From Halosimplex halobium (GTDB lineage Archaea > Halobacteriota > Halobacteria > Halobacteriales > Haloarculaceae): 64,000 nt of DNA. Where the stretch lies: positions 1 through 64,000 of the forward strand of contig NZ_JBLKNX010000018.1 of NCBI RefSeq assembly GCF_051414055.1, read 5' to 3'. Shown here piece by piece: positions 36,121 to 44,512 of this stretch (position 1 is its first letter; each line of letters begins with the position of its first letter). The translations under genes and the position numbers were made by a program. The notes under the pieces were generated by a model, which was not told where the DNA came from, ran no database searches, and saw only the letters and a program-made list of their open reading frames with translations.

Positions 36121-37206
36121 ATGCCGCCGAACGGGACCGGTGACGACACCGCCGACGACACCGACCCCGACCTCGCGACGGAGTTCGAACGCCTCTCGCT
36201 CCCGCTCGCCGACCCGTTCACCATCGCTCGCGGCACGACCGAGACGGCCGAGAACGTCCTCGTCCGGGTCTCCGACGGCACACACGAGGGCGTCGGCGCC
36301 GCCGCGCCGTCGACCTACTACGGCGAGACGCCCGCGACCGTCGAGGCCGTCCTGCCGACCCTCCTCGGAGTGGTCGAAGACGTGGGCGACCCCCACGCCC
36401 GCCAGCGGATCGACCGGGGGCTACGCGAGCGAGTCGGGCGCAACCCCGCCGCCCGCGCCGCGGTCGACACCGCCCTCGCCGACCTGGCCGCCAAGCGCCT
36501 CGGCGTCCCCCTCTACCGCCAGTGGGGACTGGACCCCGCGGCAGCGCCCGTCTCCTCGTTCTCCATCGGCATGGCCGAGCCAGACGAAACCCGCCGGCGA
36601 GCCGAACGCGCGGTCGCCGAGGGCTACTCCGTGCTCAAGGTGAAACTGGGGGCCGACCGCACGGCCGAGCGCCTGGCGGCCGTCCGCGAGGGCGCGCCCG
36701 ACGCGACGGTCCGCGTCGACGCCAACGCGGCCTGGACGCCCGCCGAGGCGGTCTCCAAATCCGATATCCTCGCCGACCACGGCGTCGAGTTCGTCGAACA
36801 GCCCGTTCCAGCGGACGACGTGGCGGGGCTCCGTCGCGTCCGCGACCAGGGTGCCGTTCCCGTCGCGGCCGACGAGTCCGTCGAGACCGCGGCGGACGCC
36901 GCCCGGGTCGCCGACGCCGTCGACATCGTCGTCGCGAAGCTCCAGAAGTGCGGCAGTCTCCGGGAGACGCGCCGGGTGGCCGAAGTCGCTCACGCCCACG
37001 GCTGCGAGGCGATGATCGGGTGCATGGTCGCCTCGAACGCGACCATCGCGGCCAGCGCCCACCTCGCGCCGCTGTTCGACTACGCCGACCTGGACGGCTC
37101 GCTGTTGCTCGATTCGGATCCTTTCCGGGGAGTTCCGATGCCCGGCGGCGCGATCGACCTCGCGGCGATCGGGCGGTCGGGAACCGGTGCCGTCGAACGA
37201 TCCTGA
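36121..37206 (+). CDS. Enolase-superfamily epimerase/racemase (DgcA-like)
   Basis: This gene encodes 361 aa of the muconate-lactonising/dipeptide epimerase group. It carries an N-terminal capping domain, then VLKVKLGADRTAERL with the catalytic K-x-K, VRVDANAAWTP, FVEQPVP, VPVAADESVETAADA and VVAKLQKCGSLRETRRVAEV with the second Lys. Metal ligands D, E and D are present. An acidic tail of ~20 residues opens the protein. Pairing with the DUF1611 gene indicates an N-acyl-D-glutamate racemase rather than a cell-wall Ala-Glu epimerase, since haloarchaea lack peptidoglycan. Confidence 0.88.
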   Translation: MPPNGTGDDTADDTDPDLATEFERLSLPLADPFTIARGTTETAENVLVRVSDGTHEGVGAAAPSTYYGETPATVEAVLPTLLGVVEDVGDPHARQRIDRGLRERVGRNPAARAAVDTALADLAAKRLGVPLYRQWGLDPAAAPVSSFSIGMAEPDETRRRAERAVAEGYSVLKVKLGADRTAERLAAVREGAPDATVRVDANAAWTPAEAVSKSDILADHGVEFVEQPVPADDVAGLRRVRDQGAVPVAADESVETAADAARVADAVDIVVAKLQKCGSLRETRRVAEVAHAHGCEAMIGCMVASNATIAASAHLAPLFDYADLDGSLLLDSDPFRGVPMPGGAIDLAAIGRSGTGAVERS

Positions 37207-37207
37207 T

Positions 37208-37681
37208 CTACAGCCGGTCGACCGTCGCGGCGTAGACGCCGCCGAGCACCAGCCCGTAGACGGCGTGCCACAGCAGCGACGGGACGGCGAAGTTCGGGAA
37301 CGGCGGCGACGCCGGCGACCCGACCGCGTCGAGCCACAGCGGCATCACGAGCGCCGCGAGGACCGCCCACGTCAGGACGCCCCAGGCGACGCCGGCTCCG
37401 ACCTGCGCGCCGGGCGAATCGAGGTCGAGCGCGCCGACGATGGCCGCGAAGACCACGCCCAGCACGGCGCCGTGGGAGGCGTGGACGAACAGCCCCGCGG
37501 CGCCGCTGGGCGGCGGCGCAAGCGCGTACAGCGACGGGATCGCCACCGTGATCGTCGGCTCGTTCATCGCGACGACCAGCGCGCCCATCGCGAGCGCGCC
37601 GAGTATCCCCCCGACGACGCCCGCCTGCCAGGAGTCGTTCGCGTGCGCTTCCTCCGTCGCGGCCTCGGTCGCTGTCGACAT
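37208..37681 (-). CDS. Four-helix membrane protein (DUF6789-like)
   Basis: This gene encodes 157 aa. After an acidic start (STATEAATEEAHANDSW) come four hydrophobic helices: GVVGGILGALAMGALVVAM, GLFVHASHGAVLGVVFAAIV, VAWGVLTWAVLAALVMPLWL, and LLWHAVYGLVLGGVYAATVD. Conserved His residues in helices 2 and 4 recall haloarchaeal proteins often mislabelled histidine kinases; no kinase motif exists. TATA-like TACATAACC (~37760, minus strand) gives a leader of ~50 nt. Its stop is convergent with the epimerase gene. Confidence 0.78.
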   Translation of the reverse strand: MSTATEAATEEAHANDSWQAGVVGGILGALAMGALVVAMNEPTITVAIPSLYALAPPPSGAAGLFVHASHGAVLGVVFAAIVGALDLDSPGAQVGAGVAWGVLTWAVLAALVMPLWLDAVGSPASPPFPNFAVPSLLWHAVYGLVLGGVYAATVDRL

Positions 37682-37830
37682 GGTCGAGCGGACTCCCGGC
37701 GGGCGAAAGAAACCGACTCGTCCGTGTGTCCGTGCCGTCACGACGCACGCCGGCGGTACGGTTATGTAGGGCAACGATCCCGCGGGGGACTCGCAACGGA
37801 CCCGCAGCGTTTCGGCGTCGCGGCGCCGAC

Positions 37831-39438
37831 TCAGATCCACTCCGCGAAGTGCTCGCGCTCGCGGCTCAGCTCGACGTACTCGCCCTGCATCCGTGCGAGC
37901 GACTCCTCGAGGTCCGCGCCGTCGGCCAGGTGCTCGCGGACGCGGGCTTTCTTCCAGACGCTGGGCGTGACGCCGGCCTCCCGGCGGGCTTCGATGGGGT
38001 CGAGATAGCGGTCCCGCGTCGCCTCGCCGATCCCCTGCTCGGCCAGCCCGCGCCGGGCGAACTCGAAGACCTCGGCGAAGATCTCGTCGGAGTCGTCGGT
38101 CCGCTCGCCGTCGGCGGTCACCCACGCCAGGTCGGCGTCGGGACCGTCCTCGACCGCGGCGTAGAAACTCCGCTCGGCGTCGTCCCACGGGAGGTCGGCG
38201 AGCGGGTGGTCGGCGGCGGCGAGCCCGCGGAGCAGGCCCGCGGTGAGGACCTGCAGGCCGACGATGTCGCGGACGGTCGGCTGGGTGGCCAGCGGCCGGT
38301 ACTCGATGCGCAGCGAGCGCCGGTCGCAGGCGCCGTCGACGGGGGTGCCGCCGGCCACGCCGCGCACCCACCGCCAGAAGGTGCCCCGCTTGTAGTCGAA
38401 CTCCCAGGCCGCGCTCGTCGGGTCGCCGCCCTTCTGGCCCTCCTCTTCCACGTCGTCCTCGTCCTCGATCCACTCTCGCAGGAACGGAGCGAACGTCTCG
38501 TCGGCGACGACCTGCGCCAGCGCGTCCGCGGGCTCGTCGAGGTCCTCGGGGACGCGGACCTTCCGACAGCCCTGGTTCATCGACCGCTCGAAGGCGGCGA
38601 CCCGGAGTTCGTGGTGAGTTTCCTCGACCAGCGCCTCGGGGTCGTCGGCGTCGTAGCAGTCGCCGGGCAGGAACGGGGAGTTGGCCGACAGCGCCACGAG
38701 CGGGCCGAGCGTGCGCGTCGCGAGGTTGTGATAACGCGGGAACTCGGCCGGGTCTGGCACCTGGACGTGGGGCTGGATCGAGGTCGCCAGCGACTCGAAG
38801 AGGATGGTGCGAAAGCCCAGCTCGGCGCCGGGGACCGAGAAGTCGATCTCGCCGCCGGCCCGCCGGACGGCGACGTTGTCCAGCGCGCCGTAGCGTGGGT
38901 CCTTCCGCATGTTCCGCGCGACGAGCACGGGGTCGTCGGGGTCACCGCCGGGGACGACGACCGGCCGTTCCTCGGTGCTGGTCGGGCCGCCCTCGACCGC
39001 CACGTCGTCGAGGTAGGCGTGGGTCCCGCCGGCGGGCGCGACGGCCGGCATCGCGTCGAGGACGATCTCCAGCCCGTGCTCGCGCGCTCGCTCGCGGGTG
39101 GCGGCCAGGTCGCCCTCGATTTCGGCGGCCTGGGCGGCGACGCCGCCGTCGTCGAAGCGGCTCGGCGCGGCGTTGAGTTCGGCGTTGTGCAGCCCGAGTT
39201 CCTTGTCGGCCGGTCCCTCGTAGACGCCGTCCGGGATGGGTGCGAGCGTCCGGTCCTCGCTCTTCCCGTCGCCGGCGAGCGCGTACACTTCCAGTTCCAG
39301 CCCCAGCGTGGCGGCCGCGTTGTCGAAGGCGCCGTCGGCGAGGGCGTCGACCAGCCGGTCGGCCTGGGCGCGGACTCGCTCGTCGAACTCGTCGGTCCCG
39401 GCGAGCGAGCGCCTGACGAGCGACTCGTGGTCGGTCAT
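37831..39438 (-). CDS. Glutamate-cysteine ligase-like enzyme
   Basis: This gene encodes 535 aa. It carries the signature ATLGLELEVYALAGDGKSED, ELGLHNAELNAAPSRFDDGG, VLVARNMRKDPRYGALDN and RRSLRIEYRPLATQPTVRDI, features of the carboxylate-amine ligase/GCS2 superfamily that binds ATP and glutamate. Haloarchaea use gamma-glutamylcysteine as their main thiol; this protein could supply it or a related gamma-glutamyl product, but the substrate is not established. The ATG at 39438 is preferred over a start nine codons upstream. It is larger than E. coli YbdK. Confidence 0.8.
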   Translation of the reverse strand: MTDHESLVRRSLAGTDEFDERVRAQADRLVDALADGAFDNAAATLGLELEVYALAGDGKSEDRTLAPIPDGVYEGPADKELGLHNAELNAAPSRFDDGGVAAQAAEIEGDLAATRERAREHGLEIVLDAMPAVAPAGGTHAYLDDVAVEGGPTSTEERPVVVPGGDPDDPVLVARNMRKDPRYGALDNVAVRRAGGEIDFSVPGAELGFRTILFESLATSIQPHVQVPDPAEFPRYHNLATRTLGPLVALSANSPFLPGDCYDADDPEALVEETHHELRVAAFERSMNQGCRKVRVPEDLDEPADALAQVVADETFAPFLREWIEDEDDVEEEGQKGGDPTSAAWEFDYKRGTFWRWVRGVAGGTPVDGACDRRSLRIEYRPLATQPTVRDIVGLQVLTAGLLRGLAAADHPLADLPWDDAERSFYAAVEDGPDADLAWVTADGERTDDSDEIFAEVFEFARRGLAEQGIGEATRDRYLDPIEARREAGVTPSVWKKARVREHLADGADLEESLARMQGEYVELSREREHFAEWI

Positions 39439-39547
39439 TGCCCGAGAGTGGTCGACCGCGGTCAAAAAAGGCTCGGGCGCCGCGCCGTCGGTGGCGCCTC
39501 ACCGTCGCTCCGCCCTCCCGGCCGCCGCGCCGAGCGCCCACCCGCGC

Positions 39548-39961
39548 TCACTCCTCGTCGACGAGTTCGATCGCGTCGTCGCCGGTCGGGACCGCACAGA
39601 GGAAGGCGCCCTCCAGGTCGCGCTCGTTGCGGTACCAGTGGACCGCACCGGCGGGGATGTGCAGCGCGTCGCCGCCCTGTACGGTGTACTCCTCGCCGTC
39701 GATGCCCACAATGTACTCCCCCGCGAGGACGTACTGTTCGTGTTCGATCTCGTTGGTGTGTTTCGGCACCTCGGCGCCGGGCGCGAGCGTGAACCGCCGG
39801 ATCGCGAGGTTCTCCGCGCCGTGGTCCTCGCCGATCAGGACCGCCTTCGAGAGCCCCTCGGCCGCGTCGACTTCCTCGTACTCGATGTCCGCGGCGCGGC
39901 GGACCACCGGCGTCGCCGGGTCCGCGGTCGTTTCGTCGTCGGTCGCTTCGCTCTCGCTCAT
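39548..39961 (-). CDS. Cupin-domain protein
   Basis: This 137-aa single-cupin protein carries motif 1 EVPKHTNEIEHEQYVLAGEY (two His plus Glu for metal binding) and motif 2 HIPAGAVHWYRN. Upstream is ENLAIRRFTLAPG. It may be a small metal-binding enzyme or sensor; no substrate can be given. It is divergent from the glutaredoxin gene (115 bp between starts) and lies downstream of the ligase gene's start on the same strand. Confidence 0.88.
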   Translation of the reverse strand: MSESEATDDETTADPATPVVRRAADIEYEEVDAAEGLSKAVLIGEDHGAENLAIRRFTLAPGAEVPKHTNEIEHEQYVLAGEYIVGIDGEEYTVQGGDALHIPAGAVHWYRNERDLEGAFLCAVPTGDDAIELVDEE

Positions 39962-40076
39962 GGCCGCGGCTACGCGCCCGGGGACAATGACTGTGGTCCC
40001 CGAAGTCGAGCGGGGCGCCGTTCGCGACTGCCGTGGGCGACACGCTTACCCGGCTGTTGGCCCTACCTCCGGCGAG

Positions 40077-40346
40077 ATGAGCGACCCAGCCATCACGCTC
40101 TACCGGCTGCAGGCCTGCCCGTTCTGCGAGCGGGTCGTCCGCAAGCTGGAGGCGTACGACCTCGACTACCGCTCGCGGTTCGTCGAGCCGATGCACAGCG
40201 ACCGCGACGCGGTCCAGCGACTCACCGGCAAGCGCTCCGTCCCGGCCATCGTCGACGAATCGACCGGCGTCACGATGTCCGAGAGCGGCAACATCGTCGA
40301 GTACCTCGACGCCACGTACGGCGAGCGCGCGAAGGGAGGTGCCTGA
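40077..40346 (+). CDS. Glutaredoxin-like protein
   Basis: This gene encodes 89 aa with a thioredoxin fold: ITLYRLQACPFCERVVRKLE contains the CPFC redox motif; RSVPAIVDESTGVTMSESGN carries the cis-Pro of the family and the thiol-binding S-x-S. It lacks extra domains, so it is a dithiol glutaredoxin/GST N-domain type. Its TGA is directly followed by the ATG of a peroxiredoxin-like gene (0-bp gap), forming a two-gene redox operon. The ATG at 40077 lies ~20 nt after weak AT-rich sequence. Confidence 0.88.
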   Translation: MSDPAITLYRLQACPFCERVVRKLEAYDLDYRSRFVEPMHSDRDAVQRLTGKRSVPAIVDESTGVTMSESGNIVEYLDATYGERAKGGA

Positions 40347-40862
40347 ATGGACCTGCCCTTCGATGTCGTCGACCTCTCCGAGACGGACCACCCCGAGGAA
40401 GGCGACCGCGTCCCGGACTTCGAGCGCCCGCTGGTCGGGCCCGAGTACTGGGAGGACGTGGCCCTCTCGACGCTGACCGACGAGGGCCCCGTCGTCCTCG
40501 TCTTCCACCCGATGGACGGCGCCTTCCCCGCGACCTACATCTGGAACGAGGTCCGCGAGCGCGGGTGGCTCGACCGCGACGACGCCCAGGTCGTCGGGCT
40601 GTCCATCTCCTCGCCGTACGAGCACGCAGACCTGCTTGACGAGCGCGGTGTCGACGCCCGACTCTACTCCGACCCGGGCAACGGGGTCGCCGAACAGTTC
40701 GACATCGTCAACGACCTCGACGGCATGGCCGGGGTCGAGGAGCCGCGGCCGGCCGTCTTCGTCCTCGACAGCGAGCGGGTCGTCCAGTACGCCTGGGTGG
40801 CCTCCGAGTGGCCGGCGTTCCCCGACTACGACGAGGTCGAGGCCGCGATAGACGAGCTGTAG
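40347..40862 (+). CDS. Peroxiredoxin-fold protein without cysteine
   Basis: This gene encodes 171 aa. The alkyl hydroperoxide reductase/redoxin fold is visible: GDRVPDFERPLVGPEYWEDV, VVLVFHPMDGAFPATYIWNE, AQVVGLSISSPYEHADLLDE, VDARLYSDPGNGVAEQFDIV and RPAVFVLDSERVVQYAWVA. At the peroxidatic position (P-x-T-x-x-C in the family) it reads FPATY, and the whole protein contains no Cys. A thiol-peroxidase reaction is therefore impossible. Coupling with a glutaredoxin suggests a scaffold, chaperone or redox-partner role. Function inferred only from the fold. Confidence 0.82.
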   Translation: MDLPFDVVDLSETDHPEEGDRVPDFERPLVGPEYWEDVALSTLTDEGPVVLVFHPMDGAFPATYIWNEVRERGWLDRDDAQVVGLSISSPYEHADLLDERGVDARLYSDPGNGVAEQFDIVNDLDGMAGVEEPRPAVFVLDSERVVQYAWVASEWPAFPDYDEVEAAIDEL

Positions 40863-40903
40863 CCGGAGATCGACCGTCGCGTCGTGACACCCGGGCGACC
40901 CGG

Positions 40904-40917
40904 TGACATCGATGTCA
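40904..40917. promoter_or_regulatory. 14-bp palindromic operator, copy 2
   Basis: TGACATCGATGTCA with CCGG flank is identical to the copy at 21717-21730. It lies ~37 bp upstream of the ATG of the dioxygenase gene, next to a CCTATTGAAGTAT element that could act as its TATA region. Confidence 0.65.
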
Positions 40918-40954
40918 GCGCCTATTGAAGTATCGCGAGCGCGTATCGGGAGCA

Positions 40955-41944
40955 ATGGCAGATCCGAACCCGACACCGGGCATCCACCACGTCACCTGTA
41001 TCGCCGGCGACCCCCAGGGGAACATGGACTTCTGGGTCGAGACGCTGGGCCTGCGGCTGGTCAAGCGCTCGATCAACCAGGACGACCCCAGCACCTACCA
41101 CTTCTTCTTCGCCGACGCGGAGGGGACGCCCGGGACGAGCATGACCTTCTTCCCCTGGGAGGGGATGACCCGGGGGAAGGTCGGCTCCGGCCAGGTCTCC
41201 CGGACCGCGTTCCGCGTGCCCGAGGGGAGTCTCGACTACTGGGAGGACCGCTTCGACGACTACGGCGTCGACTACGACGACCGCGTCGAGCGGTTCGGCG
41301 AGACGGTCCTCCCCTTCGAGGACCCCGACGGCCTCCCCGTCGAACTCGTCGAAGTCGAGATCCCCGAAGACGACCCGACGGTCCCGTGGACGGAGTTCGT
41401 CCCCGAGGAGGCGGCGATCCGCGGGTTCCACTCTGTGACGCTGTGGCTCGCCGACCCCCAGCCCACCGAGGAGTTGCTGGAGACGATGGGCATGGAACGG
41501 GTCGGCACCGAGGAAGCGGAGGGCGACACGCCCGGCGACGAGCGCACCCGCTTCGAGGCGACCGGCACCGTGGGGCAGTACGTCGACGTGCTCCCGACGA
41601 TCCAGGGCGGCCGGCAGGGCCACGGCACGGTCCACCACGTCGCCTTCCAGACGCCCACCGACGAGGACCAGGAGGGGATGCGCAAGGCCGTCCGCTCGCG
41701 CGGGCTCAGCCCCACCCAGCAGATCGACCGCCACTGGTTCCGCTCGGTGTACTTCCGCGAGCACGGCGGCGTCCTCTTCGAACTCGCCACCAGGGACCCG
41801 GGCTACACCAGCGACGAACCGCTCGACGACCTGGGCGGCCGGCTCGTCCTCCCCGGGAAGTTCGAGGACCGCCGCGAGGAGATCGAGGCCAACCTCACCG
41901 ACGTGACCGTCCCGAGAGCGGAACAGGCGGAAGCCGACGACTGA
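40955..41944 (+). CDS. Ring-cleaving dioxygenase (MhqO-like, glyoxalase/VOC fold)
   Basis: This gene encodes 329 aa with four VOC modules in two halves: GIHHVTCIAGDPQGNMDFWV ETLGLRL (first His ligand), ...AIRGFHSVTLWLADPQPTEE, HGTVHHVAFQTPTDEDQEGM (His) and VYFREHGGVLFELATRDPG (Glu). These supply the 2-His-1-Glu iron site of extradiol dioxygenases. Bacillus MhqO-type relatives protect against catechols and quinones. The open frame starts 10 codons upstream, but ATG 40955 begins the family sequence. It shares an operator palindrome with the NmrA-like gene. Confidence 0.9.
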   Translation: MADPNPTPGIHHVTCIAGDPQGNMDFWVETLGLRLVKRSINQDDPSTYHFFFADAEGTPGTSMTFFPWEGMTRGKVGSGQVSRTAFRVPEGSLDYWEDRFDDYGVDYDDRVERFGETVLPFEDPDGLPVELVEVEIPEDDPTVPWTEFVPEEAAIRGFHSVTLWLADPQPTEELLETMGMERVGTEEAEGDTPGDERTRFEATGTVGQYVDVLPTIQGGRQGHGTVHHVAFQTPTDEDQEGMRKAVRSRGLSPTQQIDRHWFRSVYFREHGGVLFELATRDPGYTSDEPLDDLGGRLVLPGKFEDRREEIEANLTDVTVPRAEQAEADD

Positions 41945-41989
41945 GGCCGCTCGGCCGACGCGCGTATCGAACCGTGAAACTGCCACCGT

Positions 41990-42370
41990 GGCGCGCGCTG
42001 TCGAGCGTGCCCGCCTCCTGGCGGGCCGCTCGAAAATAGTCGCGCGAGGGATGAGCATCGCAGGCCGCAGGCCGAGACGCGCAAGAGGCTGGGGAGGTGT
42101 GAGGCCCCCTGCGGTGCTGTGCGGGGCGGTTTCGGTGCTGTGCAGTCCCTGGCGGACTGAAAGGGCGAGGCGCCCTCGCGTGCAGTTCAGTCGCCTGAGC
42201 GGGCCACTATCCGAAGCGGCCCCTGGGCCGCGAGGATATCCCGCTCAGCGACCGCGAGCGCGGCGAGGGCTTTCATCACTCACCGTTTCCCGCGATCGAT
42301 CCTCCAGCTAGCGAGCGCGCCGAGGGCGTTCAACGCTCACTGCGTCCTGCGATCGATGTTCAGCGATCAC
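41990..42370 (+). repeat. Family B structured repeat, copy 2
   Basis: The modules match copy 1: CGCGCGAGGGATGAGC (~42040), GAGGCTGGGGAGG, left arm TGAAAGGGCGAGGCGCCCTC (~42157-42176), inner stem CTGAGCGGG (42195-42203) with CCCGCTCAG (42240-42248), and right-arm cores starting at 42258 and 42315, exactly 57 bp apart. In place of GCGCGCCGAG the first core reads GCGCGGCGAG. It fills most of the 502-bp gap before the Sua5 gene. Confidence 0.85.
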
Positions 42371-42446
42371 CGTCGACGCTAGAGGGATTCACTCCTGGCG
42401 ATCGAATCGCGTCACGCTTTTCCCGGCGAGCGACCGAACTCCGACG

Positions 42447-43043
42447 ATGACCGACGTGGAGCGCGCGGCGCGAGCCATCGCGGACGGCGACCTCGCAGTC
42501 TACCCGACCGAGACCGTCTACGGGATGGGTGCGAACGCCGTCGACGCCGAGGCGGTCGAGCGGGTCTTCGAGGTCAAAGGCCGCGACCGGGACAAACCCG
42601 TCTCGCTGGGCGTGCCGAGCGTCGAGCGGGCGACCGAGTACGTCGACCCGACCGAGCGGGAACTCGAATTCATGCGCGAGTTCCTGCCCGGGCCGGTCAC
42701 CGTCGTGGTCCGGCGACGCGACGTAGTGCCCGACGTGCTGACCGCCGGGCGCGAGAAGGTCGGCGTCCGCGTCCCCGACCACGACCTCGCCCTGGAACTA
42801 TACGAGGCGGCCGAAGTACCGGTCACGGCGACGAGCGCCAACCTCTCGGGGACCGGGAGCGTCCGGGAGGTCTCGGAACTGAGCGACGAGGTCCGCGAGC
42901 GGGTGGCCGCGGTGCTCGACGGCGGCCGCACCGACGGGATGGAGAGCACCGTCGTCGACGCCGAAACCGGCGAGATCCACCGCCGCGGCGCGATGGCCGA
43001 CGACATCGAGGCGTGGCTCGCCGACCACGCCGACACCGGGTAG
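42447..43043 (+). CDS. tsaC: L-threonylcarbamoyladenylate synthase (Sua5/YrdC family)
   Basis: This 198-aa protein makes threonylcarbamoyl-AMP from Thr, bicarbonate and ATP for the t6A37 modification of ANN-decoding tRNAs. It carries the YrdC fold: DLAVYPTETVYGMGANAVDA, FEVKGRDRDKPVSLGVPSVE, FLPGPVTVVVRRRDVVPDVL, VGVRVPDHDLALELYEAAEV and PVTATSANLSGTGSV. There is no C-terminal Sua5 extension, so it is the short YrdC-like form. CGCTTTTCCC ~42414 may be part of its promoter. It is convergent with glmM, with a 32-bp direct repeat between the genes. Confidence 0.93.
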   Translation: MTDVERAARAIADGDLAVYPTETVYGMGANAVDAEAVERVFEVKGRDRDKPVSLGVPSVERATEYVDPTERELEFMREFLPGPVTVVVRRRDVVPDVLTAGREKVGVRVPDHDLALELYEAAEVPVTATSANLSGTGSVREVSELSDEVRERVAAVLDGGRTDGMESTVVDAETGEIHRRGAMADDIEAWLADHADTG

Positions 43044-43044
43044 C

Positions 43045-43138
43045 TCGACACGAAACAGGGGGCGAAGTCGCAACTACCCGTCACGGATAGCGCCAGATAC
43101 CGGGGTTCGACACGAAACAGGGGGCGAAGTCGCAACTA
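43045..43138. repeat. 32-bp direct repeat pair between tsaC and glmM
   Basis: Two identical 32-nt copies lie at 43045-43076 and 43107-43138 (core CACGAAACAGGGGGCGAAGT), separated by 30 nt. Copy 1 begins just after the tsaC stop; copy 2 ends in the glmM stop codon. They could be a duplicated bidirectional 3' end. Two repeats of this kind with no cas genes do not make a CRISPR. Confidence 0.85.
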
Positions 43139-44512
43139 ATCGACGCGGATGCCGGAGACGGCGTCGTGGAGCCGGTCGGCCAGCTCCTCGGCGCGGTCGG
43201 CCGAGCGGGCCTCGGCGTAGACGCGGACGACGGGCTCGGTGCCCGACGGGCGGGCGAGCACCCAGCCGTCGCCGTAGTCGAGGCGGTAGCCGTCCGTCGT
43301 GTCGAGGTCGGCGACCGAGTTCTCCGCGGCCCGCTCGATGGCGTCGAGCATGGCCTCGCGCTGGCGCTGGCTGTCGTAGGCCACGTCCCGGCGGACGTTC
43401 ACGTAGTCGTCGTAGTCGGCGACCACGTCGCTGGCGGGCTCGCCGCGGCGGGCGAGCAACTCACAGAACCGGGCTGCCGTGTAGGCGCCGTCGCGGGCGA
43501 TGCGGTACCCTGGGAAGAGGACGCCGCCGTTGCCCTCCCCGGCGACGGGGACCGACGCCCCGGTCGCCAGCAGGTCGCGGATGCGCGAGACGATGTACGT
43601 CGACCCGATGGGCGTCAGGGTCAGGTCCGCGCCGGCGGCGTCGACCACGTCCACGAGCCGCTGGGAGGCGTTGACCGCGGAGACGGCGGTGTCGCCCTCC
43701 TCGAGGGCGTCGGCGGCCAGCGCCGCGAGGGCGGCGCCGCCCTCGACATGGTCGCCCCGCTCGTCGACGAAGATGGCGCGGTCCGCGTCGCCGTCGTGGG
43801 CGACGCCCAGGTCGGCGTCCGTGGCGCGGACGAACCGCCGGAGGTCGCCGAGGTTCGCCGCGACGGGCTCGGGGTCGCGCCCGGGGAAGTGGCCGTCGGG
43901 CTGGGCGTGGATCGTCCTGACGCGACAGCCGAGCCGGCGGAAAAAGTCGGGGCTGGTGACCGCGCCGGCGCCGTGGCCGGGGTCGACGGCGACGGTGAGG
44001 TCGGCGTCGGCGACGGCCTCGCGGTCGACGGCGGCGAGCAGTTCGTCGACGTAGGCGCGGGCGGCGCCGTCGACGCCGCGGCGCTCGCCGGTCTCCGCCC
44101 AGCCGACGCGCCGTGGCGCCTCGTCGAGCAGCCGCGTCTCGATGGCTTCGAGCCGCTCGCGCGGGAGTTCGACGCCGTCGGCGCCGACGAGCTTGATGCC
44201 GTTGTACTCGGGCGGGTTGTGCGAGGCGGTGACCATCAGGCCCGGGACGCCCTCCCGCTCGGCGTAGGCCTGGAGGCCGGGCGTGGGGACGACGCCGAGG
44301 CGGTCGACGGAGACGCCGACGCTGGCGAGCCCGCCGGCGACGGAATCGACGAGCATCGGGCCGGTCCGGCGGGTGTCCCGGGCGACCGCGACGCGGTCGG
44401 CGCCCCCGGCACGCCAGACGGTGCCGGCCGCCTGCGCCACGTCGGTTGCATCGCTCGGCGTGAGGTCGTCGTTGACCACGCCGCGCACGCCGCTGGACCC
44501 GAAGACCCTCAT
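43136..44512 (-). CDS. glmM: Phosphoglucosamine mutase (GlmM family)
   Basis: This gene encodes 458 aa. The four-domain phosphohexomutase fold is shown by VFGSSGVRGVVN at the start, the phosphoserine loop VTASHNPPEYNGIK, metal-binding AHDGDADRAIFVD, substrate loop GEGNGGVLFPG and C-terminal RPSGTEPVVRVYAEA. The enzyme gives glucosamine-1-phosphate for UDP-GlcNAc, here for S-layer glycans and lipids rather than peptidoglycan. Archaeal members may also act on glucose or mannose phosphates. ATG at 44512 follows a GTG one codon upstream. Confidence 0.93.
   Translation of the reverse strand: MRVFGSSGVRGVVNDDLTPSDATDVAQAAGTVWRAGGADRVAVARDTRRTGPMLVDSVAGGLASVGVSVDRLGVVPTPGLQAYAEREGVPGLMVTASHNPPEYNGIKLVGADGVELPRERLEAIETRLLDEAPRRVGWAETGERRGVDGAARAYVDELLAAVDREAVADADLTVAVDPGHGAGAVTSPDFFRRLGCRVRTIHAQPDGHFPGRDPEPVAANLGDLRRFVRATDADLGVAHDGDADRAIFVDERGDHVEGGAALAALAADALEEGDTAVSAVNASQRLVDVVDAAGADLTLTPIGSTYIVSRIRDLLATGASVPVAGEGNGGVLFPGYRIARDGAYTAARFCELLARRGEPASDVVADYDDYVNVRRDVAYDSQRQREAMLDAIERAAENSVADLDTTDGYRLDYGDGWVLARPSGTEPVVRVYAEARSADRAEELADRLHDAVSGIRVD

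Noticed and set aside
37208..37681. Histidine kinase annotation suggested by resemblance to similarly labelled proteins
   Set aside because: The protein is four membrane helices with no kinase or phosphoacceptor motif.
43045..43138. 32-bp repeat / 30-bp interval as a minimal CRISPR
   Set aside because: A single interval, no cas genes, repeat lacks the known haloarchaeal CRISPR repeat sequence, and the second copy contains a gene's stop codon.
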